64,000 nt of DNA, taken from Myxococcus hansupus (GTDB lineage Bacteria > Myxococcota > Myxococcia > Myxococcales > Myxococcaceae). Where the stretch lies: positions 6,902,501-6,966,500 of the forward strand of contig NZ_CP012109.1 in NCBI RefSeq assembly GCF_000280925.3, given 5' to 3'. Of this stretch, positions 1 to 8,453 are shown piece by piece; position 1 is the first letter of the stretch; each line of letters opens with the position of its first letter. A model generated the notes under the pieces. That model was not told the DNA's origin. It did no database searches and worked only from the letters and a program-made list of their open reading frames with translations. The translations under genes and the position numbers were made by a program.

Positions 1-254
1 AGAAGCTGTCTGGCCCTCAGCCCGAGTACTCTCGTGAGGCGCTCGAGGCTCGCGTCCAGGGAACGATGATCGTGAAGTGCATCGTCACCGTGGAAGGTCG
101 AGTGGAGAACTGCCGGATCATCAAGCCCCTGCCCCACATGGACCGGGCCGTCCTGGACGCGCTGGCGTCGTCGCGCTACAAGCCCGTCACGTTCCAGGGC
201 CGTCCCGTGCAGGTGGACTACACCTTCACCCTGAACTTCAAGCTGCCGCGCTGA
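1..254 (+). CDS. TonB C-terminal domain protein (5' end outside window)
   Basis: The reading frame is open from base 3 and ends at the TGA at 252-254, so only the last ~83 residues are visible. They form a TonB_C fold: PEYSREAL, then an IVKCIVTVEGRVENC strand pair, a helix with DRAVLDALASSRYKPV, and a final strand VDYTFTLNFKL. This domain contacts the TonB box of outer-membrane receptors and passes proton-motive-force energy to them. It lies 71 bp before exbB and two exbD genes in the same direction, so it is the transducer of that system. The N-terminal membrane anchor and Pro-rich linker must lie upstream. Confidence 0.85.
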   Translation, partial: KLSGPQPEYSREALEARVQGTMIVKCIVTVEGRVENCRIIKPLPHMDRAVLDALASSRYKPVTFQGRPVQVDYTFTLNFKLPR

Positions 255-325
255 CTCCGGGCGCGTCGTTTAGAGCCGTATCGCCGACAACCCCGCGCTC
301 GTGAGGAGGAGCGCTCAACCCAACC

Positions 326-1012
326 ATGCAATTCACTCTCGCAGAAATCTGGGAGCACACGGGCCTCTTCGCCCGTATGATCATCTTCACCCTGGGCATC
401 ATGTCCATCGCCTCACTGGTCGTGATGGCGGAGCGCATGATCGTCTTCCGCAAGACGCGGTCTGACAGCCGCAACTTCGCCGCGAAGATGGGTGCCATCC
501 TGGCCAAGGGCGACCTGAACACGGCCGCCAACACCAACCTGGGCAAGGACGTGGGCCACCTGGGACGCGTGATCAACTCCGGTCTGACGGCGTACCGGAT
601 CAGCCCGAACAACAAGGACGTCGCGGTGGAGTCGGTGGCCCGTGCGCTCGAGCGCCAGGCTCAGCGCGAGGTCCAGAGCATGAAGCGCGGCCTGGGCCTG
701 CTGGCCACGGTCGGCTCCACGGCGCCGTTCGTCGGTCTGCTCGGAACCACGATGGGTATCGTCAACGCCTTCCAGTTGATGGCGGCGGCCGGCTCCGGCG
801 GTCTGGGCACCATCTCGGCCGGTATCGCCGAGGCGCTCATCACCACCGCCTTCGGTCTGCTCGTGGCCATCCCCGCCGTGATGGCGTACAACTTCCTGCA
901 GGGCTGGGTGGACGCGCGCTCGGTGGACATCTCCGAGTCGTCCAACGAGTTCCTGGACGTTGTTGCCCGCCACATGGGTGGTGGTGGCGCGCACTCCTCG
1001 CACGCGGCCTGA
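326..1012 (+). CDS. exbB: MotA/TolQ/ExbB proton channel protein
   Basis: This 228-residue inner-membrane protein has the three helices expected of ExbB/TolQ: about residues 12-38 (ARMIIFTLGIMSIASLVV), 128-150 (GLLATVGSTAPFVGLLGT) and 168-195 (GIAEALITTAFGLLVAIPA). The conserved TAPFVGLLGT and EALITTAFGL segments are intact. With ExbD it forms the proton-driven stator that powers TonB. ATG 326 follows a purine-rich AGGAGGAG at 304-311, a rather long spacing. It is second in a tonB-exbB-exbD-exbD operon. MotA or AglR/TolQ-type use (gliding motility in myxobacteria) cannot be excluded from sequence, but the TonB neighbour favours transport. Confidence 0.9.
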   Translation: MQFTLAEIWEHTGLFARMIIFTLGIMSIASLVVMAERMIVFRKTRSDSRNFAAKMGAILAKGDLNTAANTNLGKDVGHLGRVINSGLTAYRISPNNKDVAVESVARALERQAQREVQSMKRGLGLLATVGSTAPFVGLLGTTMGIVNAFQLMAAAGSGGLGTISAGIAEALITTAFGLLVAIPAVMAYNFLQGWVDARSVDISESSNEFLDVVARHMGGGGAHSSHAA

Positions 1013-1060
1013 GCCGTCACGGGCGAGGCCGGGGACGACCCGATGCCCTTCCCGTGAACC

Positions 1061-1093
1061 CGTCTCCAGCTCTTCTTCGGAGGGCTGGAGACG
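1061..1093 (+). promoter_or_regulatory. Strong hairpin between exbB and the first exbD
   Basis: CGTCTCCAGC (1061-1070) and GCTGGAGACG (1084-1093) form a perfect 10-bp stem with a 13-nt loop, in the 125-bp gap between exbB and exbD. There is no U-tract after it. It could be a partial terminator or an mRNA processing/stability element that sets the ExbB:ExbD ratio; the function is inferred. Confidence 0.5.
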
Positions 1094-1137
1094 CTCCGTG
1101 AAGGCGGGCACCTCCTTACCAGGAAACAGGTAAAGAC

Positions 1138-1554
1138 ATGGGAATGTCAGCAGGCCCCAAGGGGGGCGTCAAGAGCGACATCAACGTCACGCCGCTGGTC
1201 GACGTGGTGCTGGTGCTCCTCATCATCTTCATGGTCGTCACCCCGATGCTCCAGCGCGGCAAGTCCGTGGAGCTTCCGAAGGCCACCGAGATCGAGAAGG
1301 AAGGAAAAGGCAAGGAAGCCGACCCACTCATCCTCTCCATCACCCCGGACAAGAAGGTGTTCGTGGAGAACGATCAGGTGGATGACCAGGGGCTCCAGGA
1401 GAAGCTCACCGCGGAGATGCAGCAGGACCCGGGCAAGAAGATCCTGCTCAAGGGTGACAACGCGATCAGCGTCGGTGACGTGCGCAAGGTGTTGGACATT
1501 GCTCGCAAGTCCAAGGCCAAGCAGATCTCCCTGGGCGTCGAGGAGAAGAAGTAA
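1138..1554 (+). CDS. exbD: ExbD/TolR family biopolymer transport protein (first copy)
   Basis: 138 residues: a short cytoplasmic N-terminus, one membrane helix at about 20-42 beginning with the signature NVTPLVDVVLVLLIIFMVV, and a periplasmic domain ending KQISLGVEEKK. The Asp in PLVD is the expected proton-carrying residue. Its stop overlaps the next start as TAATG (1552-1556), so the two ExbD proteins are translationally coupled. A 66-bp stretch coding for the helix is almost identical to the second copy although the remaining sequence has diverged. Confidence 0.9.
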   Translation: MGMSAGPKGGVKSDINVTPLVDVVLVLLIIFMVVTPMLQRGKSVELPKATEIEKEGKGKEADPLILSITPDKKVFVENDQVDDQGLQEKLTAEMQQDPGKKILLKGDNAISVGDVRKVLDIARKSKAKQISLGVEEKK

Positions 1555-2048
1555 TGGCCGGACGCAAGCAACGGCAGTGGGTCAAGCCCCAGGCGCAGCC
1601 GAACTCGGAGATCAACGTCACGCCGCTGGTGGACGTGGTGCTGGTGCTCCTCATCATCTTCATGGTCGTCACCCCGCTCCTCGAGAAGGACATCGTGGTG
1701 CGGGTGCCGGACACCGAGGTCGAGCAGGATCCCACGCCTCCGGACCCGAACGACCAGCAGCTCGTGGTGCAGCTCGACAAGGACGGCGGCTACTCCATCA
1801 ACACGGAGAAGATTCCTCCCGCCGACTACGTCGCGCGACTCAAGCGAATGCTGGCGGCGAAGAAGGCCGACGACAAGGTCGTCTTCTTCATGGCGGATGA
1901 CGCCACCAACTACGGCCGGCTGATCACCGCGCTGGACGGCGCGAAGGCCGCCGGAGCGAAGGTGCTCGGCATGGCGACGGAGCTCCCGCAGAACGCCATC
2001 ATCCAAGGCACCTCCGTCGACACGCCGACCCCGGCACCGACGCCCTGA
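1554..2048 (+). CDS. exbD: ExbD/TolR family biopolymer transport protein (second copy)
   Basis: 164 residues, slightly longer than the first copy. It has the same NVTPLVDVVLV membrane helix at about residues 21-42 with the functional Asp, and a longer periplasmic domain (YVARLKRMLAAKK, TNYGRLITALDGAK) with a Pro/Thr-rich tail. It starts on the ATG overlapping the upstream TAA by one base. Paired ExbDs next to a single ExbB are common in myxobacteria; a heteromeric stator is an inference. A GC-rich hairpin follows the stop. Confidence 0.9.
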   Translation: MAGRKQRQWVKPQAQPNSEINVTPLVDVVLVLLIIFMVVTPLLEKDIVVRVPDTEVEQDPTPPDPNDQQLVVQLDKDGGYSINTEKIPPADYVARLKRMLAAKKADDKVVFFMADDATNYGRLITALDGAKAAGAKVLGMATELPQNAIIQGTSVDTPTPAPTP

Positions 2049-2054
2049 CCGTTC

Positions 2055-2082
2055 CCCACCCGGACCCTACGCTCCGGGTGGG
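2055..2082 (+). terminator. GC-rich terminator-like hairpin after the exb operon
   Basis: CCCACCCGGA (2055-2064) and TCCGGGTGGG (2073-2082) make a perfect 10-bp stem with an 8-nt loop, six bases after the second exbD stop. There is no U-run, so it is either a Rho-assisted or hairpin-only terminator, or a 3' stabilising element. Confidence 0.55.
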
Positions 2083-2089
2083 TACGCGG

Positions 2090-2145
2090 TTCACATCGAG
2101 AAGCTCGTCGGCTAGAGTTCACTTCTCATGGCCGACGAGCTTCTC
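2090..2145 (+). promoter_or_regulatory. DUF2378 gene promoter with a 15-bp perfect inverted repeat over the start codon
   Basis: A sigma-70-like pair, TTCACA (2090-2095) and TAGAGT (2113-2118), is spaced by exactly 17 bp. A perfect 15-bp inverted repeat has its left arm at 2098-2112 (GAGAAGCTCGTCGGC), filling that spacer, and its right arm at 2131-2145 (GCCGACGAGCTTCTC), which is codons 2-6 of the gene. The 18-nt centre holds the -10 box and the ATG (2128-2130). If transcription starts about 7 nt past the -10 box, the mRNA is almost leaderless and the palindrome acts as a DNA operator. If it starts upstream, the arms would fold as an RNA hairpin with the ATG in the loop. Confidence 0.5.
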
Positions 2146-2751
2146 ATTTTCGAGCAGACCATCGAAGCCCTGTACCTGCGGGCACTGCACGGGCGCCTGA
2201 CGCCCGAGTGCAAGGCGCGCCTGCGCCATGCGGGGCTCGACGTGGACCAGAAGCTCCGGCCCGCCTACGCGTTCGATGCGTGGATGACGTTCCTCCGCAT
2301 CACCTCGGAAGAGCTCTACCCGCAGCTCCCCCTCGAGCAGGCAACCGGGAAGCTGGGCGAGGCCTACATCGAGGGCTTCCGTGAGACGATGCTGGGCCGC
2401 GCCGTGCTGTCGCTGCTGCGCGTGCTGGGCCCGCGGCGCACGCTGATGCGGGCCACCCAGAACTTCCGCGCTGGCAACAACTACACCGAGTCCAAGCTGC
2501 GCGAAATCGGCCCCACCCAGTTCGAGCTCTGGATGAACGAGGTGGGCCCCTACCCCGCCTTCACCGCGGGCATCATCCACGCGGGGCTGCGGGTGGCCGG
2601 CGCCCAGGACATCCTCATCGAGATGTCCGGGTACGACGGCCACGCTTGCGTCTACCGAATCAACTGGAACGAAGCCTCGGTCTCCTCGGGCGTCGCGGGC
2701 AGCGGAGACTCCAAGGCCGCCAGCAGGTCGGGATCCATCAGCTCCCTGTAG
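2128..2751 (+). CDS. DUF2378 family protein (TIGR02265, Myxococcus-restricted paralogous family)
   Basis: 207 residues. The N-terminal part (LLIFEQTIEALYLRAL, LRPAYAFDAWMTFLRITSEELYP) and the centre (GFRETMLGRAVLSLLRVLGPRR, GNNYTESKLREIGP, FTAGIIHAGLRVAG) match the DUF2378 family, a lineage-specific expansion in fruiting myxobacteria with no established biochemical role. The last ~33 residues, a Ser/Gly-rich tail, are read through the 3' end of the convergent membrane-protein gene (100 bp overlap), so the tail is probably dispensable. There is no recognisable ribosome-binding site, which fits the near-leaderless promoter described for this gene. Confidence 0.85.
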   Translation: MADELLIFEQTIEALYLRALHGRLTPECKARLRHAGLDVDQKLRPAYAFDAWMTFLRITSEELYPQLPLEQATGKLGEAYIEGFRETMLGRAVLSLLRVLGPRRTLMRATQNFRAGNNYTESKLREIGPTQFELWMNEVGPYPAFTAGIIHAGLRVAGAQDILIEMSGYDGHACVYRINWNEASVSSGVAGSGDSKAASRSGSISSL

Positions 2752-3326
2752 ATGAACTCAGCCAGCAGGCCGGTCACCATCCAGATGGGCAGGATGTAGA
2801 GCGACGTCATCTGCCAGAGGATGGCGCCTTCATCCGCGTAGAACCAGATGCGGTATCCGGTGAGCCGCTCCAGCACCACGCCAGTGAAGCCCTCGAAGAG
2901 CAGGATGACCACGCCGTACACCGCCGCGCGCAAGCCGACGTGCTGGTACAGCATCCGGCGATACAGCGGCTCGATGAAGCAGAAGCACGCCACGCCGTAG
3001 ATGAGGAACATCCACAGCGAACACTGCCCGTAGGCGGTGACGATGGGGGTATCCCAGATGGCGTTGAGCCCCAGCCGCTCATCCACGCGCCATTGGAAGC
3101 GGAACAGCGCCTCCAGCAGCGGCACGTGCTGGGCAATCCGCACCAGGTTGTAGAAGAAGATTTCGGAGCTGAGCCCCACCATGCCGTAGAGGCAGAAGCG
3201 GAACACTCCGAATGCCAGCTTCATCCGCTGGCCGCGCTTGATGTCCGCTCTGCGAATGCGGACCTGCCGGCGCTGATAGCCATCCCCCGATTCCACTGCG
3301 ACCTTTGCCCCCATCGTGTCCCCCAA
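2652..3326 (-). CDS. Polytopic membrane protein of unknown function
   Basis: 224 residues with about five hydrophobic segments, for example FGVFRFCLYGMVGLSSEIFF, LWMFLIYGVACFCFIEPLY, AAVYGVVILLFEGFTGVVL and SLYILPIWMVTGLLAEFIY. The E-x2-TG...ERLTGYRIWFY stretch is reminiscent of the putative ABC_trans_CmpB-type (PF06541-like) membrane family, but I cannot assign it firmly. The N-terminus is basic (RRQVRIRRADIKRGQR), so it is probably inside. Its 3' end overlaps the convergent DUF2378 gene by 100 bp. Function unknown. Confidence 0.75.
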   Translation of the reverse strand: MGDTMGAKVAVESGDGYQRRQVRIRRADIKRGQRMKLAFGVFRFCLYGMVGLSSEIFFYNLVRIAQHVPLLEALFRFQWRVDERLGLNAIWDTPIVTAYGQCSLWMFLIYGVACFCFIEPLYRRMLYQHVGLRAAVYGVVILLFEGFTGVVLERLTGYRIWFYADEGAILWQMTSLYILPIWMVTGLLAEFIYRELMDPDLLAALESPLPATPEETEASFQLIR

Positions 3327-3362
3327 GGTGGGAGAACGCTACTGGAGTCGTCAGGGCCCTGG

Positions 3363-3395
3363 CTAGCCCCGGGTTCACAAATATGTCCGGGCTAG
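3363..3395. promoter_or_regulatory. Inverted repeat in the divergent region before comM
   Basis: CTAGCCC (3363-3369) and GGGCTAG (3389-3395) form an inverted repeat, extendable to 9 bp with one bulged C, in the 197-bp divergent gap between the membrane protein and comM. The right arm overlaps a TAGAAT -10-like hexamer (3393-3398), but I find no well-spaced -35. An operator role is tentative. Confidence 0.3.
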
Positions 3396-3472
3396 AATCC
3401 CATCTCCGCGCTCTAGGACGGGCATCCGCCGCGTGAGATTGGCGGCGAGTGGCCTACGCCTCGGGTGGACTC

Positions 3473-3488
3473 CGGTACAGCCATTGCT
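3473..3488 (+). promoter_or_regulatory. comM upstream element shared with recA (sigma-54-like spacing)
   Basis: CGGTACAGCCATTGCT matches 14 of 16 bases of CGGCACAGCCGTTGCT upstream of recA (6766-6781). It lies 51 bp before the comM ATG and just before the ribosome-binding site GGGAGGG (3511-3517). The GG-N10-GC spacing also fits a sigma-54 -24/-12 promoter (TGGCAC-N5-TTGC), with mismatches. It is either a shared regulator site or two sigma-54-type promoters. Confidence 0.4.
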
Positions 3489-3523
3489 GAGCAACCTCCA
3501 GCGACACGGCGGGAGGGCGGGAC

Positions 3524-5167
3524 ATGCTGGCGAGGGTGCGGTCGGGGGCGTTGATGGGCATCGACGTGGTGCTGGTGGAGTGCGAGGTCGACATGGCGCT
3601 CGGCCTCCCCTACTTCAGTGTCGTCGGGCAAGCGGAGGGCGCGGTCCGGGAGTCGAAGGTCCGCGTCATCTCCGCGCTGAAGAACACGGGCTTCGAGCTG
3701 CCGCAGAAGCGCATCACGGTGAATCTGGCGCCCGCTGACTTGAAAAAAGAGGGCGCTGCCTTCGAGCTCCCCATCGCGCTGGGCGTCCTGGCGGCGGCAA
3801 AGCTGATGGATGAGGGACCATTGGGGCGACTCCTCTTTGGCGGCGAGCTGTCACTGGATGGTGCCGTCCGTCCCATCAAGGGCGTGCTTCCCCTCGCCGT
3901 GGCTGCGCTCCGTGACGGCTTCGAGGGCGTCATGGTGCCCGCGGTCAACGCGGAGGAAGCCTCGTTGGTGGAGGGCCTGAACGTTTTTCCGGTCCATACC
4001 CTGAGAGAGGCGGTGGACCACCTGACGGGTGCGCGCCGCATCACCCCCTATGCTCGGGACGAGGTCCCTTCCACCTCCGGCCCAGGAGCAACGGCTCCTG
4101 ACATGTCCGACGTCCGGGGACAGGCCGATTTGAAGCTCGCATTGGAAATCGCGGCGGCGGGCGGCCACAACATCCTGATGTCGGGGCCTCCCGGCTCCGG
4201 CAAGACGATGCTGGCCCGGCGCCTGCCGGGAATCCTCCCGGAGATGACCTTCGCGGAGGCGATGGAGGTCACGAAGGTCTATTCGGTCCTCGGACTGCTG
4301 GGAGAAGGTCACTCGCTGATGCGGGAACGGCCCTTCCGCGCGCCCCACCACACGCTCTCCGACGCGGGGCTGGTGGGCGGTGGGCCTTCAGCGCGCCCCG
4401 GGGAGCTATCCCTCGCGCACAACGGCGTGCTGTTCCTGGACGAGCTTCCGGAGTTCCGCCGAAACGTGCTCGAGGTGCTGCGCCAGCCCATGGAGGAAGG
4501 CGTCATCCACCTGGCCCGAGCCAATCAGCACATCTCCTACCCCTGCCGGGTGATGCTGGTGGCGGCGATGAACCCGTGCCCGTGTGGCTACTACAACGTG
4601 CCGAACCGCGCCTGCACCTGCGGCGAACAGCGCGTCTTCGACTACCACACGCGCGTCAGTGGTCCGCTGCTGGACCGCATCGACATCAGCCTGCAGACCC
4701 GCCCGGTGGAGTACCACCACATGGCCCGCTCCTCCGCCGAAGAGCCGCCCAGCCAGTACTACCGCGAGCGTGCGCAGGCCGCGCGCGAGCGCCAACGCGT
4801 CCGGTACCGGGATGAGCCGGGCGTTCACTGCAACGCGCAGTTGCCCGCGCACCTGCTGCGCCGACATTGCGTGATGAGCGAGCGCGCGGGAGCGATGCTG
4901 CAACTGGCGATGCAGCGGTTCGGCCTGTCGGCGCGGGCGCATGACCGCATCATGAAGCTCGCATTGACGCGGGCGGACCTCGAAGGGCATGGCCGCATCG
5001 AGGACGACGATATGAAGCTCGCCATCAACTGCCGAATGCTGGACCGGCGAGACTGGCTCCAAAGCAAGCGCCAGGGGCCCATCCCCGCTTCGCAGCAGGA
5101 TGATGCCGCCTGGCGCAACCTCGCCGCCTCGGGGCGGGCCAGTCCACTAGAGGACTTCGAGGGCTGA
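3524..5167 (+). CDS. comM: YifB/ComM family Mg-chelatase-like AAA+ ATPase
   Basis: 547 residues, slightly longer than the usual ~500. The N-terminal Lon-like domain (residues 1-175, YFSVVGQAEGAVRESKVRV) is followed by an AAA+ core with Walker A GPPGSGKTMLARRLPG at about 218, Walker B LFLDELPEF at about 303, an NPCPCGYY-x-C-x-C insertion near 355, RVSGPLLDRIDI and a C-terminal Mg_chelatase_C helix bundle. ComM is a hexameric branch-migration helicase that helps integrate incoming single-stranded DNA during natural transformation. The start is fixed by GGGAGGGCGG just upstream. It shares an upstream element with recA, three kilobases away. Confidence 0.93.
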   Translation: MLARVRSGALMGIDVVLVECEVDMALGLPYFSVVGQAEGAVRESKVRVISALKNTGFELPQKRITVNLAPADLKKEGAAFELPIALGVLAAAKLMDEGPLGRLLFGGELSLDGAVRPIKGVLPLAVAALRDGFEGVMVPAVNAEEASLVEGLNVFPVHTLREAVDHLTGARRITPYARDEVPSTSGPGATAPDMSDVRGQADLKLALEIAAAGGHNILMSGPPGSGKTMLARRLPGILPEMTFAEAMEVTKVYSVLGLLGEGHSLMRERPFRAPHHTLSDAGLVGGGPSARPGELSLAHNGVLFLDELPEFRRNVLEVLRQPMEEGVIHLARANQHISYPCRVMLVAAMNPCPCGYYNVPNRACTCGEQRVFDYHTRVSGPLLDRIDISLQTRPVEYHHMARSSAEEPPSQYYRERAQAARERQRVRYRDEPGVHCNAQLPAHLLRRHCVMSERAGAMLQLAMQRFGLSARAHDRIMKLALTRADLEGHGRIEDDDMKLAINCRMLDRRDWLQSKRQGPIPASQQDDAAWRNLAASGRASPLEDFEG

Positions 5168-5183
5168 ACGCCTCCCCCTCACG

Positions 5184-6569
5184 TCAGTGCCTGGCGGGCG
5201 TCACAGGTTCCGCGCCGGAAGCCTTGGCCGCGTAGTGAGACTCGGGCAGCGACGCTTTCTCGCCGCCCTCTGGGAGGGCCGGAGCCCGCCGCAGGCGGTC
5301 CAACCGTGGCGCCGGCCCCGTGATGATGCGCGCCGACTTCCCGAACGTCAGGTACGAGTAGGCCCAGTCCAGCAGCACGGCCAGCCGGCTCCGGAAGCCG
5401 ATGAGGAAGGTGATGTGGATGAGCAGCCAGGCCATCCAGGCCGTGAAGCCCGACTGCTTGAAGCGACGGAACGCAATCCCGACCGCGTGCCCACGGCCAA
5501 TCACGGCGTACGAGCCACGGTCCCAGTACGAGAAGGGCTCCATCGGCTTGCCCTGCAACCGGCGACGGATGTTGTGGGCGGCGTGTTTGCCTTCCTGCAT
5601 CGCCGCGGGCGCGAGGCCAGGCACGGGCTTGCCGTCGGCGTCGTTGATCGACGCCAGGTCACCGACGACGAAGACGTCCTCGTGGCCCGGCACCGTCAGC
5701 TCGGGCGTCACGAGGACCCGACCGGCACGGTCGAGTTCGACGCCCAACGAGCGCGCCACCGGCGACGCCGCGACCCCCGCGGCCCAGAGCACCGTCCGCG
5801 CCGGAATGAACTCGGTTCCGATGAAGACGCCTTCCTCGTTGATGTTGGTCACCCGGGCGCCTGTCCTGACCTCGACCCCGAGCTTCTCCAACGTGCGGAG
5901 GGCCTTGCTCGACAAGTCGTCGGGGTAGGCGGGCAGCACCCGGTCGACGCCCTCGATGAGGATGATGCGCGCCTGTTTCGGGTCGATGTTGCGGAAGTCT
6001 CCTGGAAGCGAGTGGCGGCTGATTTCCGCCAACGAGCCCGCGAGTTCCACACCCGTGGGGCCCGCGCCAATGATGACGAAGTTGAGCAGCGAGCGGCGGA
6101 TCTCCGGGTCCGGTTCACGCTCCGCCAATTCGAACGCCACCAGGATGCGGCGACGAATCTGCACCGCATCCTCGATGGACTTCAATCCAGGAGCGAAGGC
6201 GGCCCACTTGTCGTTGCCGAAGTACGAGTGCGTCGCGCCCGTGGCGACCACGAGGTAGTCGTATTTCAGCTCCCCATCCGAGAGCAGGACCCGCTTGCCC
6301 GCGGTGTCCACGCCCGTCACCTCCGCGAGCACCACGCCGACCTGATGACGGCCGAGCAAGGCTCGGAGCGGCGCGGCGATTTCGCTCGGGCTGAGCGTCG
6401 CGGTGGCCACCTGGTAGAGCAGTGGCTGGAACAGATGATGGTTCTGCCGGTCCACCAACGTGACGCGCACAGGCGCCTTGTAGAGGTGGCGGGCGGCGTA
6501 GAGGCCGGCAAAACCACCGCCGAGGATGACCACATGGGGCAGGTCTTCGCGCTTTGATTTCGGGCTCAC
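5184..6569 (-). CDS. ndh: Type II NADH:quinone oxidoreductase (NAD(P)/FAD-dependent)
   Basis: 461 residues from the GTG at 6569; an in-frame TTG at 6617 would add 16 residues. The FAD-binding Rossmann motif VVILGGGFAGLYAARHL begins near residue 12. NHHLFQPLLYQVATATLS is the quinone-site signature of NDH-2, FVIIGAGPTGVELAGSL binds NADH, and VFVVGDLAS is the second FAD contact. The hydrophobic C-terminal stretch (FTAWMAWLLIHITFLIGF) fits peripheral membrane attachment. It oxidises NADH and reduces quinone without proton pumping. It ends 16 bp from the convergent comM stop. Confidence 0.9.
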   Translation of the reverse strand: MSPKSKREDLPHVVILGGGFAGLYAARHLYKAPVRVTLVDRQNHHLFQPLLYQVATATLSPSEIAAPLRALLGRHQVGVVLAEVTGVDTAGKRVLLSDGELKYDYLVVATGATHSYFGNDKWAAFAPGLKSIEDAVQIRRRILVAFELAEREPDPEIRRSLLNFVIIGAGPTGVELAGSLAEISRHSLPGDFRNIDPKQARIILIEGVDRVLPAYPDDLSSKALRTLEKLGVEVRTGARVTNINEEGVFIGTEFIPARTVLWAAGVAASPVARSLGVELDRAGRVLVTPELTVPGHEDVFVVGDLASINDADGKPVPGLAPAAMQEGKHAAHNIRRRLQGKPMEPFSYWDRGSYAVIGRGHAVGIAFRRFKQSGFTAWMAWLLIHITFLIGFRSRLAVLLDWAYSYLTFGKSARIITGPAPRLDRLRRAPALPEGGEKASLPESHYAAKASGAEPVTPARH

Positions 6570-6624
6570 GCCAGGAAGGTCATGCCTGCGCCGGCCATCT
6601 TCAACGCAAAGCGCCAAGCACTAT

Positions 6625-6642
6625 GCGCCTTAGAACAGGCGC
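6625..6642. repeat. Short inverted repeat in the ndh-recA divergent region
   Basis: GCGCCT (6625-6630) and AGGCGC (6637-6642) form a perfect 6-bp stem around TAGAAC, close to the start of ndh. A second imperfect dyad, GTGGA-N6-TCCAC, lies at 6667-6682. These are possible operators in the 295-bp divergent regulatory region. Confidence 0.3.
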
Positions 6643-6715
6643 CCATGCGTGTAGCTCATGCGACCCGTGGAGCGACGTCCACACACTCCACCGCGTGGGA
6701 CGTACAGCCACGCAT

Positions 6716-6732
6716 CTGGACGCCTGTTCACA
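6716..6732 (+). promoter_or_regulatory. Candidate LexA box upstream of recA
   Basis: CTGGACGCCTGTTCACA matches 14 of 17 positions of the Myxococcus LexA-box consensus as I remember it (CTRHAMRYBYGTTCAGS), including the complete YGTTCA core. It lies 133 bp before the recA ATG. The consensus is from memory and the last two positions do not fit, so confidence is moderate. Confidence 0.4.
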
Positions 6733-6765
6733 CGCTCACGCTGGGGCGCTAGAGGGGCTGGCGTA

Positions 6766-6781
6766 CGGCACAGCCGTTGCT
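6766..6781 (+). promoter_or_regulatory. recA upstream element shared with comM (sigma-54-like spacing)
   Basis: CGGCACAGCCGTTGCT lies 84 bp before the recA ATG and matches the element at 3473-3488 before comM at 14 of 16 bases. It also fits a -24/-12 promoter (GGCAC-N5-TTGC). A related GTACAGCCA core occurs again at 6702-6710. Confidence 0.4.
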
Positions 6782-6864
6782 CACTCGTCCGCTCACTGCG
6801 CCCGCCTCTCCTGGTGGGACGCAGCACTCAATCCAGGCAGGGCGGCGAGGGAGCGGCAGACGCA

Positions 6865-7889
<1,025 letters not shown>

Positions 7890-7893
<4 letters not shown>

Positions 7894-8396
7894 GACGCCG
7901 CCAGGGCGTCCAGGGCGACGGGGACGGCGACCTTGCGCTGGCCAGCACACAGCAGGAGTGTGCCGCCCTCCCCTTCTTCCAGAAGCTGCCCCACCTGGTA
8001 CTGGGCATCGCGCGAGAAGCGTGCCCGGGCCCGGCCCTGCTTCACACGGCAGGACAGGACACCCTCGGCATCCAGGTGCAACGTCGACGGGTCCAAAGCC
8101 TCCGCGGTGCGATCGCTCAGTCGCACCGACACCCGTTCGTCAGGCGTGACGTCCACGGTCCGAACCTCGTACGCCGCGCCCTCTACCTGGACGAAGCACC
8201 AGTCATTGCCGATGCGGAGCTGGTAACGGCCCGCTTCGTCCAGGACGAGCGACGCGTTGAACAGCTCGATGACCTTCGGGTGAAGGATGGGCTCGTCGTC
8301 GTGCCACCAACGCAGCGAGGCATCGAGGCGGATGCCGCTGTCTTCGCGGGTGTGCCAGCGCTTGCCGGGAGGCGGCGGTCCGGAGGGAGGTTGCAT
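7890..8396 (-). CDS. DUF1285 domain-containing protein
   Basis: 168 residues. The segment [30 protein letters not shown], followed by [28 protein letters not shown], is the DUF1285 signature; no catalytic function is known for the family. It has no signal peptide and is predicted cytoplasmic. The TAG stop (CTA at 7890-7892) is embedded in the same CTAG as the recA stop, so the two coding regions overlap by four bases. Upstream, only 57 bp separates it from the membrane protein ending at 8454. Confidence 0.8.
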
Positions 8397-8453
8397 GACG
8401 TCTCTTATCTGCGCGTGGCGCCAGGAGGATTCAAGCCCGTGAGGCCCAAGCGA

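Noticed and set aside
2098-2145. The 15-bp palindrome as the terminator of the exb operon
   Set aside because: A better hairpin (2055-2082) lies immediately after the exbD stop, and this palindrome is centred on the next gene's promoter and ATG.
3473-3488. Firm call of a sigma-54 promoter for comM and recA
   Set aside because: The -24 side has mismatches and no enhancer-binding-protein site was identified; the shared-element description is safer.
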